NCBI GenBank assembly: GCA_963575745.1
Contig: CAUYUJ010020281.1
Span: 425,960 to 489,959, forward strand
From: Prorocentrum cordatum
Lineage: Eukaryota; Sar; Dinophyceae; Prorocentrales; Prorocentraceae
Direction: 5' to 3'
DNA length: 64,000 bases
Shown: positions 29,575 to 41,290 of the stretch, piece by piece
Layout of the letters: every line of letters starts with the position of its first letter
How positions within the stretch are numbered: the first letter of the stretch is position 1
Translations under genes and position numbers: made by a program
Notes under the pieces: model-generated
What the model was told of the DNA's origin: nothing
Databases searched by the model: none
Seen by the model: the letters and a program-made list of their open reading frames with translations, nothing else

Positions 29575-31185
29575 GACGGCGCATGGGCACAACCATGCAT
29601 CAAGCTCGCACCAACAACCAAAACGAATACGCCGCGCACTGGGGAACGGTGTGCAATCACCACCCCAGCCTTTGTGCGCAGTAAGTGCCCAGCCATGGAC
29701 AAACTTCCCCTTCGCGCGGCCCGCCGACCTGCTGTCGTGACCTGCTCGACCTCGGCCGCGCCGGCTCTGTCACAAGCGGCGCCCATCGGCAGTGTCTCTC
29801 CGCGCAGCTGAGCCTGTCTGGGGCCGTCGGCCGGTGCGGTCGAGCCCGGTGTGTGCTGCGGGAAGCTTCGGCGGCGCGCCGCGGGGGGGACGTTTGGGAG
29901 TTTCGGGTTCGAGTTCCAAGGTTTTCGGGCGTTATCGTCGGTCCTCAGCAGATTTCCAGCCTCCGGGTGCGTTCCAGCGGCTGCGCCTCGCCGAGCGCGT
30001 TCCGGGGGGGGGCCCGAATCGTCCCGAGCGGCCGCCAGAGACCCGAGCTGATGACCCGAGAGAACCAGTCCGAGGGGAGGCCGTCCTTCTCGGAAGGCGG
30101 CGGAGCGTCTCGGAGGCCCTCGCGCCTTCTGAGAAGGCTCGCGCGTCAGTGCGGCCTTTGAGACACGCTGGGGGGGTCCCATCGGTAAGCGCCATAGCGG
30201 CCGCGTCGGTTGTGCCAATCCAGCTGGCCACTCCGCGCGCGAGCTTTTTTTGCGCTAGCGCAGCCGCAACGATGCGCCAACCAGTGCCAAGTAGTCACCG
30301 CAATCGTGGCCGCATGGGTTGTGCAAAGCAAGTTGAGGGTGGGAGGGTGGGATGTTTGCGCGAGCAGTGGAGTACACGACCCCAAGTTCTGCAACACGAA
30401 CAGCGCCACCTAGATTGCAAGAAATCAAGATTTGGGATCTACGCTGGTTACTAAAAATATTTCCACACCAGACCGACATGAGATGAATTTAGAAACAGGG
30501 CTGCTGTATTTTGCCCGTGCGGCAAGAATCGGAGGAGTACAACACATTCACTTCGAAGGCGTTGCTTGAGCTTCATATGTTTCCAGGGTTTGTGAATACA
30601 CGCGCTGAACCGATTTCCACTGCCAGCTGGAACGCGCGTAGCCTTGATTTCTTTCTTCGGGGTAACCAAGCAAACATTCGTTAAACACATGCTATCGCCA
30701 CTGTCGCTTATTAGCGTGAGTGCGACGTGCCCACCTCATGATGCTTTCCTCACGTTATGCAATTACGAGTCCGTGGCCAACTGCAACGGAACCCTGCATG
30801 TCCCCTGTGCCTTACAACACATCGCACATAGACTACAACACCCAATTGGCAATCATGGAAGCCTTGGTCGGCAATGATTGGACCCTCCGGTCCGCTCCTC
30901 AAGCAGCCCGTTGAGACCGTTGCTCATTATTCGGACTCCCGCTCCGACTTCGGTATCCGATGATCGATCGTTGTTTGGCTCCAACTTCGGCGCGCCCCCT
31001 GACCGGCTCATGGCCACAACCTGGTGTGCATCCCGATCGTGATCCAGCTCGGCGGATCGTTCCGCTCGTCGGGCTTCGGCTCGGGCTCGTCCTCCGATCC
31101 CAGCAAGCTACTTCTCTGCATGTCTCAAACCGCTGGGTAACCTCGCCTCTAGATGAAGGTACTAAAAGGTAGCAATACCGCTTCG
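29575..31185. other. Unassigned 1.6 kb
   Basis: Mixed composition. Overlapping frames of about 215-220 codons occur on both strands (29568-30454) but none matches a family I recognise. 30060-30160 has CTTCTCGGAAGGCGGCGG / CCTTCTGAGAAGG, resembling the interior of family B elements. Confidence 0.35.
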
Positions 31186-31189
31186 GCGA

Positions 31190-31365
31190 TCTACTGACCC
31201 GGGTCAGTCAGGCCTTGCAAAACCCTGCAACATCCTGCAAGATCTTGCAAGATCCTGCGCCCTAGCCCGGGTCAGTGCACCCCTCGCTCTGCAGGATCCT
31301 GCAAACATTCGGTGCTCTGGCTGACCCCTGGTTGCATTGACCCCCATCTCAAGGCGCCCGATCGC
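31190..31365 (+). repeat. Dispersed repeat family Q (TGACCCGGGTCA), copy 1
   Basis: Opens with the palindrome TGACCCGGGTCAG and contains repeated CTGCAAGATCCTGC units, then GCTCTGGCTGACCC and TTGACCCCCATCTCAAGGC. Other copies: about 33510-33800 (split), 52833-53045, 56128-56345 and 60897-61145. Confidence 0.85.
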
Positions 31366-31494
31366 TACTCCCTGGACCTCTCACGGGGTGCTTTCTGACC
31401 AGTATCCCGAAGCGAATCCAGCGGTGGCGACGAGGGCCTCCCAGGAGGCCCCCCAAAAGGCGAAAGCGAGGGAGGGGTAGAGGTATAGGTAACT

Positions 31495-32240
31495 TTTCCT
31501 CTTTGGATCGGGGAGCTTCCAGGGAACCTCTGGGAGCACCCGGGGAGCGCCCGAGAACTCCCGGGGAGCCCCCGGGAGCACCTGAGGTGCTCCTGGGAGC
31601 CCCAGGGGAGCCCCTGCTGGAGAGCCCCTGGGAGCCCCCTGGTCGCATCGACAGTTGTACCCCCAGGAGCACCTCCACACCTGCCACGCCTCACTCTGCG
31701 CCCTCCGCCCTCCCTCCCTCCACAATCTGTGCGCGCTGCCTGCGCTCTCTGCGTTACGCTCGGCGCCCAACGTCCAAGACATCAGACATCGAGATCGGCA
31801 AGATGCTTTCGATGCTTGGGGGCACCTGGCCCCCCGACGGCGTTTGGACTTCAATAGCCCTGGCGTGCCCTGCGCATGGAGGAGGAGGGCGATCAGGCGC
31901 CCAAACGGCCGAGGTGACTTAACATTCTCTGGCCTCCTCGATCGAGCGGCCAAACGGCCAGGAGGATCCCCAGGATCGCTCCAGGACGGCATCCGAGGCT
32001 CCCTGGAGGCCCACGGCCTTCCTCCAGGACGGCCCCACGAGAGGCGAACAAACATCGCCACCGCCAGACCGCTGGAAGCCTCCCTTCTCATGATGGATCC
32101 AAGACCCCCGCGGAAGCCTCCAGGAGATCCCCAAGAGCCGCAGACCTCTCGAGAGGCCTCCGAGAGGCCCGCAAAAGGCCCCCCCAAGAGAAACACTCCA
32201 AGAGAATCACACGAGGCTCCAGGAGACCCACAAGCGGTCA
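31495..32240 (+). repeat. GGGAGCCCC and CCAGGAGATCC-type degenerate arrays
   Basis: 31500-31660 has units of GGGAGCCCCTGG type; 31945-32235 has GCCTCC / CCAGGA units. A mixed segment lies between. Frames through these are Gly/Ser/Pro-rich and judged noncoding. Confidence 0.65.
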
Positions 32241-32514
32241 TTCGACATCCTCTGGCCAAGACTCATGATCCCAACACGCCACCGTTTTCGACCTCTCTAC
32301 TGGTTCTACGAGGTCAGACCGACGTTGCACTTCAAACGCTGCGAATGTTGAACGACATCGCATGCCATTGAAAACCAATCCGGCGGTATTGCTCCACCAA
32401 GATCTTTTCCTCATGCCCCTCCAACTCCTGTCTCGCCAATAGTCTGGCGAAAAATACAAACCTGCGCAACTGAGTGTACCGCTAGGAGTGCCCCCTGAAG
32501 TCGTGGGTGGAACT

Positions 32515-32620
32515 CACCATGGGGCACGATCCCCGTGAGAGGTGCGCCGAATTGAGCGAGGCGCCGTAATAGAGCTTTCTCTGGGGCACAGTGCGAGTGA
32601 GGGGCGCGCGAAAGTTGGGC
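32515..32620 (+). repeat. Imperfect tandem GGGGCACG...GTGAGGGGCGCGC repeat
   Basis: Two diverged copies about 65 bp apart (GGGGCACGATCCCCGTGAG and GGGGCACAGTGCGAGTGAG), related to 28680-28712. Confidence 0.6.
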
Positions 32621-33225
32621 GGACATGCGGAGGGCGGAGGCAGGGAGAGGAGGAGAGGGAAAGAAGGTGAGAAGGAGAAAACGCGTGGCGTTGCGGGATT
32701 GTAAGCACGATCGCATCCCATCCCGCCCATCCCCCGCCCTTCCACCTATACTCCCACAACGCGACAACTCCGCGGACACTCACCGTGTTTGTTCCTACTT
32801 CCTTAAAGCCACTTCCAGTTCCGGCGCACGCCCCAGCGGTACTCTGGATGGCTCCAACTCTTGAACTGGCTTTGGTGTGGGGCACGAAGACTTTGAACCT
32901 CCCCTCCCAACGCCTGGCATACCAGACACCACTCGCCGTCTCTGCGCACGGTGGACCCGATCCACTTTGGAGGGGAGGAAACGACTGTTCTGATCTTGAA
33001 GATCGAAACGATCGGCATCCAATGTTATTGTTTATGGCTGGGACTTGGATGGTTGGACCATTTGATACATTGATTTAGTGGCAACGACTGGCTACTCAAA
33101 GGTCCTGTGTCGGTGGAAGCGGTACGGTATTCTTTTTGCGCAGACGTAAAAAGGCATACAAAACTTTAGGATCACAGATCTCACACGCCCTGAACCTACC
33201 AACAATGCCAACTTTTTGTTGGGGG
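32621..33225. other. Unassigned spacer
   Basis: Mixed composition, no recognised gene or repeat. Confidence 0.4.
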
Positions 33226-33227
33226 AA

Positions 33228-33428
33228 CTAGAAGAAGAAACAACTGCATAAACATAAACTTTCGACGCTCCGCGCGGATCCCTTAGATCTGCGCCGGACC
33301 CCCCCCCTTGAGCTCGGAGCGCGCCAGGAGCGACGCTGGAGGCGCCGCCCGGCGGGCCCCAGCACGGATCAAAGAAATCCGCGCGGAGCGCCCAAAATTT
33401 ATGTCTGCTGTTTGGGGAACCATATTTG
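33228..33428 (+). mobile_element. Palindromic element family G, copy 2 (most complete)
   Basis: TCCGCGCGGA at 33269-33278 and 33378-33387 span 119 bp. Outside these the flanks are also inverted (ACTGCATAAACATAAACTTT left against AGCAGACATAAATTT on the reverse right), so inverted ends may extend to about 55 bp and the whole element to about 200 bp. Confidence 0.85.
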
Positions 33429-33445
33429 CTTCCAGCGGCTTCCGT

Positions 33446-33905
33446 CGGTCTTCTTGTTGCTTCGGCCGGCGGAGCCGCCCCAATTTTCTACTGCCACTGG
33501 CTTCCGTCCCCGCTCAACCCTGGGTCAGTGCACCCCTGGCTCTGCAGGATCCTGTAATCGGCTACACGTAAGAGTGATCCTAGGCAAGAATGACCTTTGG
33601 TGCGCGACTTCCGGGGGCCGCGGGGAGGCCGAAACGGAGCGCGCAAGCCGCTGCTTACGCACCGCATTCAGCCATCTGGGGGCCCCAATGTGCCCGCACC
33701 AGAGCTTCCTCCGGCGAACGGCCACTCTCACGTATCGCACATGTAAGGAGCCGGCTCTCTGCCTGACCCCCGTTCGCATGGACCCCCGTCTCTTGAGCCC
33801 TGAGGTGCTTTTACTCCTGGCGGCTATCCGGCGGTCTTCTTGTGGCTCCCGCCAGCGGAGCCGCCCCCGGCGTCTGCTGCCGCCGGCTTTCGCCCCCGCT
33901 CCCGT
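33446..33905 (+). repeat. Direct repeat pair flanking a split family Q copy
   Basis: 33446-33520 and 33828-33905 share CGGTCTTCTTGT and CGGAGCCGCCCC, and then GGCTT-CGCCCCCGCT. Between them lie pieces of family Q at 33510-33560 (GGGTCAGTGCACCCCTGGCT) and 33755-33800 (CTGACCCCCGTTCGCATGGA). Confidence 0.65.
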
Positions 33906-33924
33906 CGGGGCAGAGTGGGTGCCA

Positions 33925-34060
33925 GGAGGAGGAGGAGGAGGAGGAGGAGGAGGAGGAGGAGGAGGAGGGGGGGGAGGAGGAGGCAAAGGAGGGGGAGGAG
34001 GAGGAGGAGGAGGAGGAGGAGGAGGAGGAGGAGGAGGAAGAGGAGGAGGAGGAGGAACTC
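33925..34060 (+). repeat. GGA microsatellite
   Basis: Near-pure GGA tract. The poly-Gly, poly-Glu and reverse poly-Pro/Ser frames are artefacts. Confidence 0.95.
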
Positions 34061-34261
34061 CTTCGGTTCTTCGGGGGCCCTCTCTGGATCGCCCGCAGCG
34101 CATGGCTGGTGGGCCACTGCGTGCAAACGTCTGTGGACGACACGCCCGCCGAGGACAAGGAGACGAGGTGGAGGGCGACATGGTGGGGGGAGAGCGAGGG
34201 GGGAACGTCAGGGGGGGGCCGGCCCAGGGGGGAGGCAGCATCGGCCCGGATCGGGGGGCGC

Positions 34262-34380
34262 GCAAGCATGGATTAGCGATCCATGGATGTGGCGCGCGGT
34301 CGCCGAATCCATGGATCGGGGCAGGTGCCCTCCCCAAAATGCGGCCGGTGCCGCCTCGCTCCCGCGGCGGGACACTCCGC
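34262..34380 (+). mobile_element. Dispersed palindromic element family P, copy 2 (partial)
   Basis: ATGGATTAGCGATCCATGGAT through GCCGGTGCCGCCTCGCT matches 55831-55925. The second half has diverged. Confidence 0.75.
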
Positions 34381-34731
34381 GAGCTCAATCCGTGCCTGCG
34401 ATCGCGCCCGAGCCAGGGGGGGGGGGCCGGCCCGGGGGGGAGGCAGGCGTCGGCCTGGAGTCGGCGACTCCGCGGCGGCAGGTCGGCGGCAGGCCCCCGA
34501 GAATCCGCAGCACGGGGGCCGCGCTCCCGGGAGGGGTGGGCCCTGGGGCCCCGGGCGGCGATGCCTGGGCGGCCCGGGGTTGGCACAAGGGCCAATCGAT
34601 GTCTTCATCAAATACGACATCATTTGGGCTAAAGTCGCTAGCCTCGTTCCCGCCCGGCTGAGCCGGTGGGCGAGCCTCCCCGCGCGGCGCTCTGGGGGCT
34701 CTGGGGGCCCCAGGGGCCCACAGAGGAGCAA

Positions 34732-34892
34732 TCAGGGCCAGACCCCAGGATTCCCCATCATCTCCCGTGCTTTCTGGGTGTTCGTCTTCCCCCCCTCACT
34801 TCCCCATATCTTCTCGCATTTCCCTGGGGATCGACGGGTTAAGTTAATTGTGTGTGCGTGTGTGATATTTTTCCCTCCTGAGTTTGATGCAT
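34732..34892 (-). mobile_element. Introner-like element family C, copy 2
   Basis: The reverse complement shares CACACACAATTAA, CGTCGATCCCCAGGG, GGGGGGAAGACGAACACCCAGAAA and both ends with 50797-50953. No clear target duplication and no surrounding gene seen here. Confidence 0.8.
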
Positions 34893-35335
34893 CCCCCGTG
34901 AGCCCGTCGCCACCTGACCTTGCCCCTGAGGGGGGGAGGAAGAACACCCGCCAGACAGAGCCCTGGCAATCCCGACGCTCGCTCGCCCTCCCAATGCTGA
35001 CACGAAGCCAAACCGTGGAAAAGACCGCATGGAAGCCGCCTGCCTGCTGCCACGACCGTAGGCATGCAACTTTTCTTTGCCGGCCAAGTCATTTGATAGC
35101 AGTGCGCTCCTACAAATTATACGCCTGTAGTGCGCGAGAATAAGAGACTAGAACGAGCATCGGCGACCAACGTGGAGAAAATGGAAGCAACTTGAGTGTC
35201 ACGAGTGCGAAATTGACGGTCCGTGTCGACCGTTTGCGAACAAGCGCCAATCTGACTCGAATATGATAAGGGCGGGACGATCAAGACTCAAAGTAGTCGC
35301 GCCCACGAGACCACTGGAATTTAAACATACGTAGC
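34893..35335. other. Unassigned spacer
   Basis: Nothing recognised. Composition closer to balanced than the neighbouring repeats. Confidence 0.4.
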
Positions 35336-35338
35336 ACC

Positions 35339-35400
35339 CCGCAGTTGCGGATAAGAGTGAGGGGGCGGCGAGGACGTCGTCAGTCTGCGAGGTTCTGAAG
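35339..35400 (+). repeat. Dispersed repeat family A, copy 2
   Basis: GCAGTTGCGGATAAGAGTGA through CAGTCTGCGAGGTTCTGAA; same orientation as 18507-18570. Confidence 0.75.
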
Positions 35401-35474
35401 AAGCCCGCCGCAGGCGCCTAACTTTTACAAATTATGCAGTGAGCCCGCCGCAGGCGCCGATTTCTTCGTTCAAG

Positions 35475-35962
35475 CAATGTGGGTGGATCGCGGGGTGGGT
35501 CGCGGGTGGGTCGCGGGTGGGTCGCGGGTCGGCCGTGGGCCGGGTCGCAGATGGGTCGCGGGTGGATCGCGTCTGGTTCGCGGGTGGGTCGCGGGTGGGT
35601 CGCGGGGTGGGTCGCGGGGTGGGTCGCGGGTGGGTCGCGGAGAGTCGCGGGGTGGGTCGCGGGGTGGGTCGCGGGGTGGGTCGCGGGGTGGGTCGCGGGT
35701 GGGTCGCGGGGTGGGTCGCGGGGTGGGTCGCGGGTGGGTCACGGGCGGGTCACGGGGTGGATCGCGGGGTGGGTCGCGGGTGGGTCGAGGGGGGGGCGCG
35801 GGGTGGGTCGCGGGGTGGGTCGTGGGGTGGGTCGCGGGGTGGGTCGCGGGTGGGTTGCGGGCGGGTTGGGGGGGGGGGAAAGCGACAACAACAACACCAA
35901 CAACAACAAAAACAACAACAATAACAATAACAACAACAACAGCAACAACAACAACACCAATC
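35475..35962 (+). repeat. GGGTGGGTCGCG minisatellite followed by CAA tract
   Basis: About 400 bp of 10-14 bp units (GGGTGGGTCGCG), then AACAACAAC from 35880. Dense G-runs on the plus strand. Frames of 160-270 codons in all phases are compositional. Confidence 0.95.
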
Positions 35963-36177
35963 ACTTTACCCGAACGCTCAGTGTTCTCACCAGTGCCAGG
36001 GTTTTCATGCGACGCCAGCCAATACCCCCACTTTGTGGGGGGGCAGTGCAAGCTCTACCAAATATCCACACGACTCTTCGCCACCACCCACACCCAGCTT
36101 CCCGCCCTATGACGTTCGGACACTTCACTTCGTGGCCTGCGGACGACCGTGGCTACTACACTGGCGTGGAGTACACA

Positions 36178-36320
36178 CCCACAGAAGTTGTTAAGCCTAC
36201 GTTCGTACACCCACAGAAGTTGTTAAGCCTTGTTAACCCACAGAAGTTGTTAAGCCTTCCACAGAACATCTGTTGCATATGATGCATATGGTACATGATA
36301 CACATGATACACATGATACG
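36178..36320 (+). repeat. Three CCCACAGAAGTTGTTAAGCCT repeats and a short ATGATACAC array
   Basis: Twenty-one-base units start at 36178, 36210 and 36237. The next segment (36275-36320) is an array of 10-11 bp TACACATGA units. Confidence 0.85.
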
Positions 36321-36329
36321 TACTCACAA

Positions 36330-36935
36330 GATAGTTGATCACATCTTTAGGGCAAATTCCTGAGGGATGTGGGAAATTCTTAAGAAGCCCAATGGTTTTT
36401 TGGAGATTTCGGCGTGCGCGCGCGAAGAAAAAACGAATGTGTCCCGCATGGTATTATTTGACAGGGATGATGGCCCTGGCAGGTGCGCAACCGTTGTCGC
36501 AGAAGTTCGAAAAAGTTGCTCGCAAAAGCCCGTTTGACAGAAATGTTTAAAAAGTGTTGGGTTTCCTACGAATCCGCAAGAGCGCGCGGGATGAGATTTT
36601 GACAATTTTTTGTTGAAAAACCATTGGTTTTTTGATGTTTTTATGTTAAATCGTTGCGAACACTAAGGTTTTGGAAGGATTTCGTCTTGCGCGCGCGAAT
36701 GTCCACTTTACCTTATTTTTTGCAAGGGATTCTTGAAATTTGATTATATTAGAACAAGAAATGTCATTTTCTATTGTTTTTTGCAAGGGAAAGCGGATTA
36801 CAACAAAACAGCCGGATCCTGTACACACCCTCTTTTCTGAGGCTTCCTCACGAAAATGATGAAAATGTAGCTGCGGCCTAGGCGGCGCAGGGAGGGCGCG
36901 CACCAGGGGGCCCAACAATAATTATTCTTTAGAAT
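36330..36935. other. AT-richer island with a diverged duplication
   Basis: Unusually AT-rich for the window. GGTTTTTTGGAGATTTCGGCGTGCGCGCGC-like sequence at about 36388-36420 recurs in diverged form at about 36666-36700, suggesting an old tandem duplication of about 280 bp. No gene recognised. Confidence 0.5.
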
Positions 36936-36939
36936 AAAT

Positions 36940-37252
36940 AATGTTCAACAACAACAACCAACAACAACAGCAACAACAACAACATCTTCAGCAACAGCAA
37001 CAACAGCAACAACACCAACAACACCACCACCACCAACAACAACAACAACAACTTCAGCAGCAGCAGCACCAACAGCAACAGCAACAGCAACAACACCAAC
37101 ACCAACACCAACACCAACAACAACCCCACCACCACCACCAGCAACAACAACAGCAACAACAACAACAACAACAACAGCAACAACAACAACACCACCAACA
37201 ACAACGACAACGACAACGACAACAACAATAACAACAAAAACAACAACAAACA
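36940..37252 (+). repeat. CAA/CAG/CAC trinucleotide tract
   Basis: About 310 bp, interrupted. A poly-Gln frame on plus and Cys/Trp/Leu/Val frames on minus are compositional. Confidence 0.95.
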
Positions 37253-37494
37253 TGATCCTCCCCGCGGATCCCCACTTGAGCCACGCACCCGGGAACAAAG
37301 AATGAGCGCTCGGCCACCTCACTCTGATATTCCTCTTCCTATATTTCCCAACCATCCTGTGGTGTTGGGTCCTCGTTTTGAAGAGACGGTGCCCCGCGTT
37401 CTCCTTCCTTCCTTCCTTCCTCCCGCTGCCTCCTCCCCCTCCTCCTCCCTCCTCCCCCTCTTCCCTGCGTTTCACCCACCCAGTACAGCGTTTC

Positions 37495-40245
37495 GTAGCC
37501 CCATAGGGAGCTCCGCCGAAGGCCCCAGTGCTGCCGCCCGCATGCGTCCCCCACACCCAATTCGGCACACCTCTCACACGTTTCGTGGCCCCATAGGAGC
37601 TCCGCCGAAGGCCCCAGTGCTGCCGCCCGCATGCGTCCCCCACACCCAACTCGGCACACCCCTCACACGTTTCGTGGCTCCAAAGGAGCTCCGCCGAATG
37701 CCCCAGTGCTGCCGCCCGCATGCGTCCCCCACACCCAATTCGGCACACCCCTCACACGTTTCGTGGCCCCATAGGAGCTCGCCGAAGGCCCCAGTGCTGC
37801 CGCCCGCATGCGTCACCCACACCCAATTCGGCACACCCCTCACACGTTTCGTGGCCCCATAGGAGCTCCGCCGAAGGCCCCAGTGCTGCCGCCCGCATGC
37901 GTCACCCACACCCAATTCGGCACACCCCTCACACGTTTCGTGGCCCCATAGGAGCTCCGCCGAAGGCCCCAGTGCTGCCGCCCGCATGCGTCACCCACAC
38001 CCAATTCGGCACACCCCTCACACGTTTCGTGGCCCCATAGGAGCTCCGCCGGAATGGCCCGGTGCTGCCGCCCGCATGCGTCCCCCACACCAAATTCGGC
38101 ACCCCCCTCACACGTTTTCGTCGGCCCCATGAGATCGCCCCGCCGAAGGCCCAGTGCTGCCGCCCGCATGCGTCCCCCAACCCAATCGGCACACCCATCA
38201 CACGTTTCGTGGCCCCATAAGGCGCTTCCGCCGAATGCCCCAGTGCTGCCCGCCCGCTATGCGTCCCCCACACCCACTTCTGGCACACCCCTCACCACGT
38301 TTCGTGGCCCCATAGGAGCTCCGCCGAAGGCCCCAGTGCTGCCGCCCGCATGCGTCCCGCACACCCAATTCGGCACACCCTCTCAGACGTTTCGTGGCCC
38401 CATAGGAGCTCCGCTGAAGGCCCCAGTGCTGCCGCCCGCATGCGTCCCCCACACCCAATTCGGCACACCCGTCACACGTTTCGTGGTCCCATAGGGAGCT
38501 CCGCCGAAGGCCCCCGTGCTGCCGCCCGCATGCGTCACGCACGCCCAATTCGGCACACCCCTCACACGCTTCGTGGTCCCATATGGAGCTCCGCCGAAGG
38601 CCCCAGTGCTGCCGCCCGCATGCGTCACGCACGCCCAATTCGGCACACCCCTCACACGCTTCGTGGCACCATAGGGAGCTCGCCGAAGGCCCCAGTGCTG
38701 GCCGCCGCATTTATGCCGTCCCGCACACCAATACGGCACACCCCCCACACGTTTCGTGGCCCATAATGGAGCTCCGCCGAACGCCCCAGTGTGCCGCCCG
38801 CGTGCGTTCCGCGCTGCACACAATTCGGCACCACCCTACACGTTTCGTGGGCCCCCTCAGGACTCCGCCCAAACACGGGCCCAGTGCTGCCGGCCCGCAT
38901 GCGTCACCCCCACGCACCCCCCATTCTCGCACACCCCTCACACGTTTCGTGGCCCCAAAGGGAGCTCCACCGAAGGCCCCAGTGGCTGCGCTCGCATGCG
39001 GTTCCACCCCCTTTTTCGGCACGCCCTTCACACGTCTCGTGGCCCCATAGGGAGCTCCACCGAACGCCGCAGTGGCTGCGCTCGCATGCGGTTCCACCCC
39101 CCATTTCGGCACACCCCTCACACGTTTCGTGGCCCCATAGGGAGCTCCACCGAAGGCCCCAGTGCTGCCGTCCGCATGCGTCCCGCACACACATTTCGGC
39201 ACACCCCTCACACGTTTCGTGGCCCCATAGGGAGCTCCACCGAAGGCCCCATGGCTGCCGTCCGCATGCGTCCCGCACACCCATTTCGGCACACCCCTCA
39301 CACGCTTCGTGGTCCCATAGGGAACTCCACCGAAGGTCCCGGTGGGTGTGCCCGCATGCGTCCCGCACACCCATTTCGGCACACCCCTCACACGTTTCGT
39401 GGCCCCATAGGGAGCTCCACCGAAGGCCCCATGGCTGCCGTCCGCATGCGGCCCGCACACCCATTTCGGCACACCCCTCACACGTTTCGTGGCCCCACAG
39501 GGAGTCCGCCCGAGGTTCCCAGTGGGTGTGCCGCTCTTCCGCTATGCGTCCCGCACACCCCATTTCGTGCATGCTTTCAGGGACGCTTTCGTGGCCCCCA
39601 TAGGGAGCTAACCGAAAGGCCCCAGACGTGTGCCCGCCATGCGTCCCGCACACCCAATTCGGCACACCCCTCAGGCGCTTCGTGGCCCCATAGGGAGCTC
39701 CACCGAAGGTCCCAATGGGTGTGCCCGCATGCGTCCCGCACATTCATGGCGGCACACCCCTCACACGCTTCGCGGCCCCACAGGGAGCTCCACCAAAGGC
39801 CCCAGTGCTGCCGCCCGCATGCGTCCCCCACACCCATGTCGGCACACCCGTCACGCGTTTCGTGGCCCCACAGGGAGCTCCGCCGAAGGTCCCAGTGGGT
39901 GTGCCCGCATGCGTCCCGCACACCCATTTCGGCATGCTCTTCACACGCTTCGTGGCCCCATAGGGAGCTCCACCGAAGGCCCCAGTGGGTGTGCCCGCAT
40001 GCGTCCCGCACACCAAATTCGGCACACCCCTCGCACGTTTCGTGGCCCCATAGGGAGCTCCACGGAAGGCACCAGTGGGTGTGCCCGCACGCGTCCCGCA
40101 CACCCAATTCGGCACACCCCTCACGCGCTTCGTGGCCCCATAGGGAGCTCCACCGAAGGTCCCAGTGGGTGTGCCCGCACGCGTCCCGCGCACCCATTTC
40201 GGCACACCCCTTACACGTTTCGTGGCCCCGTAGGGGGCTCCACCG
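37495..40245. repeat. 90-bp minisatellite, about 30 units
   Basis: Each unit contains CGCATGCGTCCC, CACACCCAATTCGGCACACC, CCTCACACGTTTCGTGGCCC and GAGCTCCGCCGAAGGCCCC. The period is 89-90 bp at the left and 90 bp to the right of about 38930, where the units diverge as a subfamily (GGGAGCTCCACCGAAGG). Because 90 is divisible by 3 and no stops occur, frames up to 519 codons (38756-40315, +) and 292 codons (39577-40455, -) stay open in several phases. Likely satellite rather than a gene. Confidence 0.93.
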
Positions 40246-40255
40246 AAGAAGATAT

Positions 40256-40312
40256 TCACAATTGCGGTATTCACAATTGCATATGGTTGGGTCCTTCGCC
40301 AGGATAATTTTA
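40256..40312 (-). repeat. Inverted-repeat partner of 28601-28650
   Basis: The reverse complement of the right flank of the minisatellite matches 28601-28650 (GGCGAAGGACCCAACCATAT). Confidence 0.8.
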
Positions 40313-40449
40313 TAAGCCCAGGCGGGGGAAAAACCCGGTCCCCCCCCCCCCCCCCAAACCGGACTCCCGGGATCTGGGGCTTTGGGACCCTCCGGACGGG
40401 CGTCGAAGCGGCCACCGTGCCTCGCAGGGCGTTTTGCCAAGCCTTCCCA

Positions 40450-40950
40450 GCACACCTGGGGCGATCAGGGGGGTCATTGGAGATGTCCCCGAGACCCCCA
40501 AGACAGCACAAGAGCGCTCCAAGAGTGACCGACGTGACCTCAAGATGGCCCAAGAGGCCTCCAGGACGGCCCCAAAGAGGCCTCCAAGAGCACTCCCAAG
40601 GAGGCCCCCCCAGGCAAAAATCATTGATTTTCTGTTGTTTTTTGGTGAATTGTGGGGTTCTCCTCTTTTCGGCATCGCCCCACGACCATCCGAAAGGGCT
40701 TCCAGGCAGTCAAAGAGAGCCCCAAAACGGCACAACACGGGTCCCAGATGGCCCTCAGAGAGCCCCATGGCGGCCCAAGATGGCCCAAAGACACCCTCCG
40801 AAGAATTCCAAATCGTGATTCGGTCGTTCAGGGAGACCGCGGTTGGAGGCAGGGTGGCCCGAGGAAGCCCCCGGAGGCCCCCAGAATACGCCCAGCAGGC
40901 CTCCCGAAGGCCTTAAGAAAGCCTGAAACAACTTTTGTGAGGCCCCTAGA
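40450..40950 (-). repeat. CCTCTTGGGGG-type array with core (reverse orientation)
   Basis: Units read AGACGGCCCCAAGAGGCC on this strand. The core at 40612-40675 contains CAAAAATCATTGATTTTC, matching the reverse of the 373-bp repeat core. Confidence 0.8.
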
Positions 40951-41155
40951 GGCTCTCCAAGGAAGAGCCTCCGCAAAACGAGCTAAGGAGGATGGATAGA
41001 ATGCGCAGGGTATGGCGGAAATAAGCAAACAGAAGCATGGAGGAAGGATAACGAAAAACATTATCATAGCGGCGATGCCGGGCAACCAGGAGTTATCGCT
41101 AAATTGTCGGCTTGACCGTCCTGCTATTCCGCCTGCGTACCAAACTTCAAGGACC

Positions 41156-41290
41156 AAGGTGCATGGCGCGAAGCGCCACTGCGAAAGGTGCATGGCGCGA
41201 AGCGCCACTGCGATCTTGTATACATATATATATATGTATGTAATTATGGATGTGTATCTCTCTCTATATGTATACACACATATATTCGTG
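41156..41290 (+). repeat. Tandem 29-bp hairpin repeat followed by a TA-rich stretch
   Basis: AAGGTGCATGGCGCGAAGCG recurs exactly at 41156 and 41185, each with the hairpin GGCGC-GAA-GCGCC. 41220-41290 is TATATATATATG- and CTCTCTCTAT-rich. Confidence 0.85.

Noticed and set aside
36940-37252. Poly-Gln protein
   Set aside because: Pure trinucleotide tract with no flanking coding sequence.
37495-40245. CRISPR-like array because of regular repeats
   Set aside because: Units are contiguous 90-bp minisatellite copies without unique spacers, in eukaryotic-type DNA.
38756-40315. 519-codon plus frame as a real repetitive protein
   Set aside because: Competing frames on both strands are also open, there is no signal peptide or known domain, and left-hand units break the frame; kept only as a finding to test.
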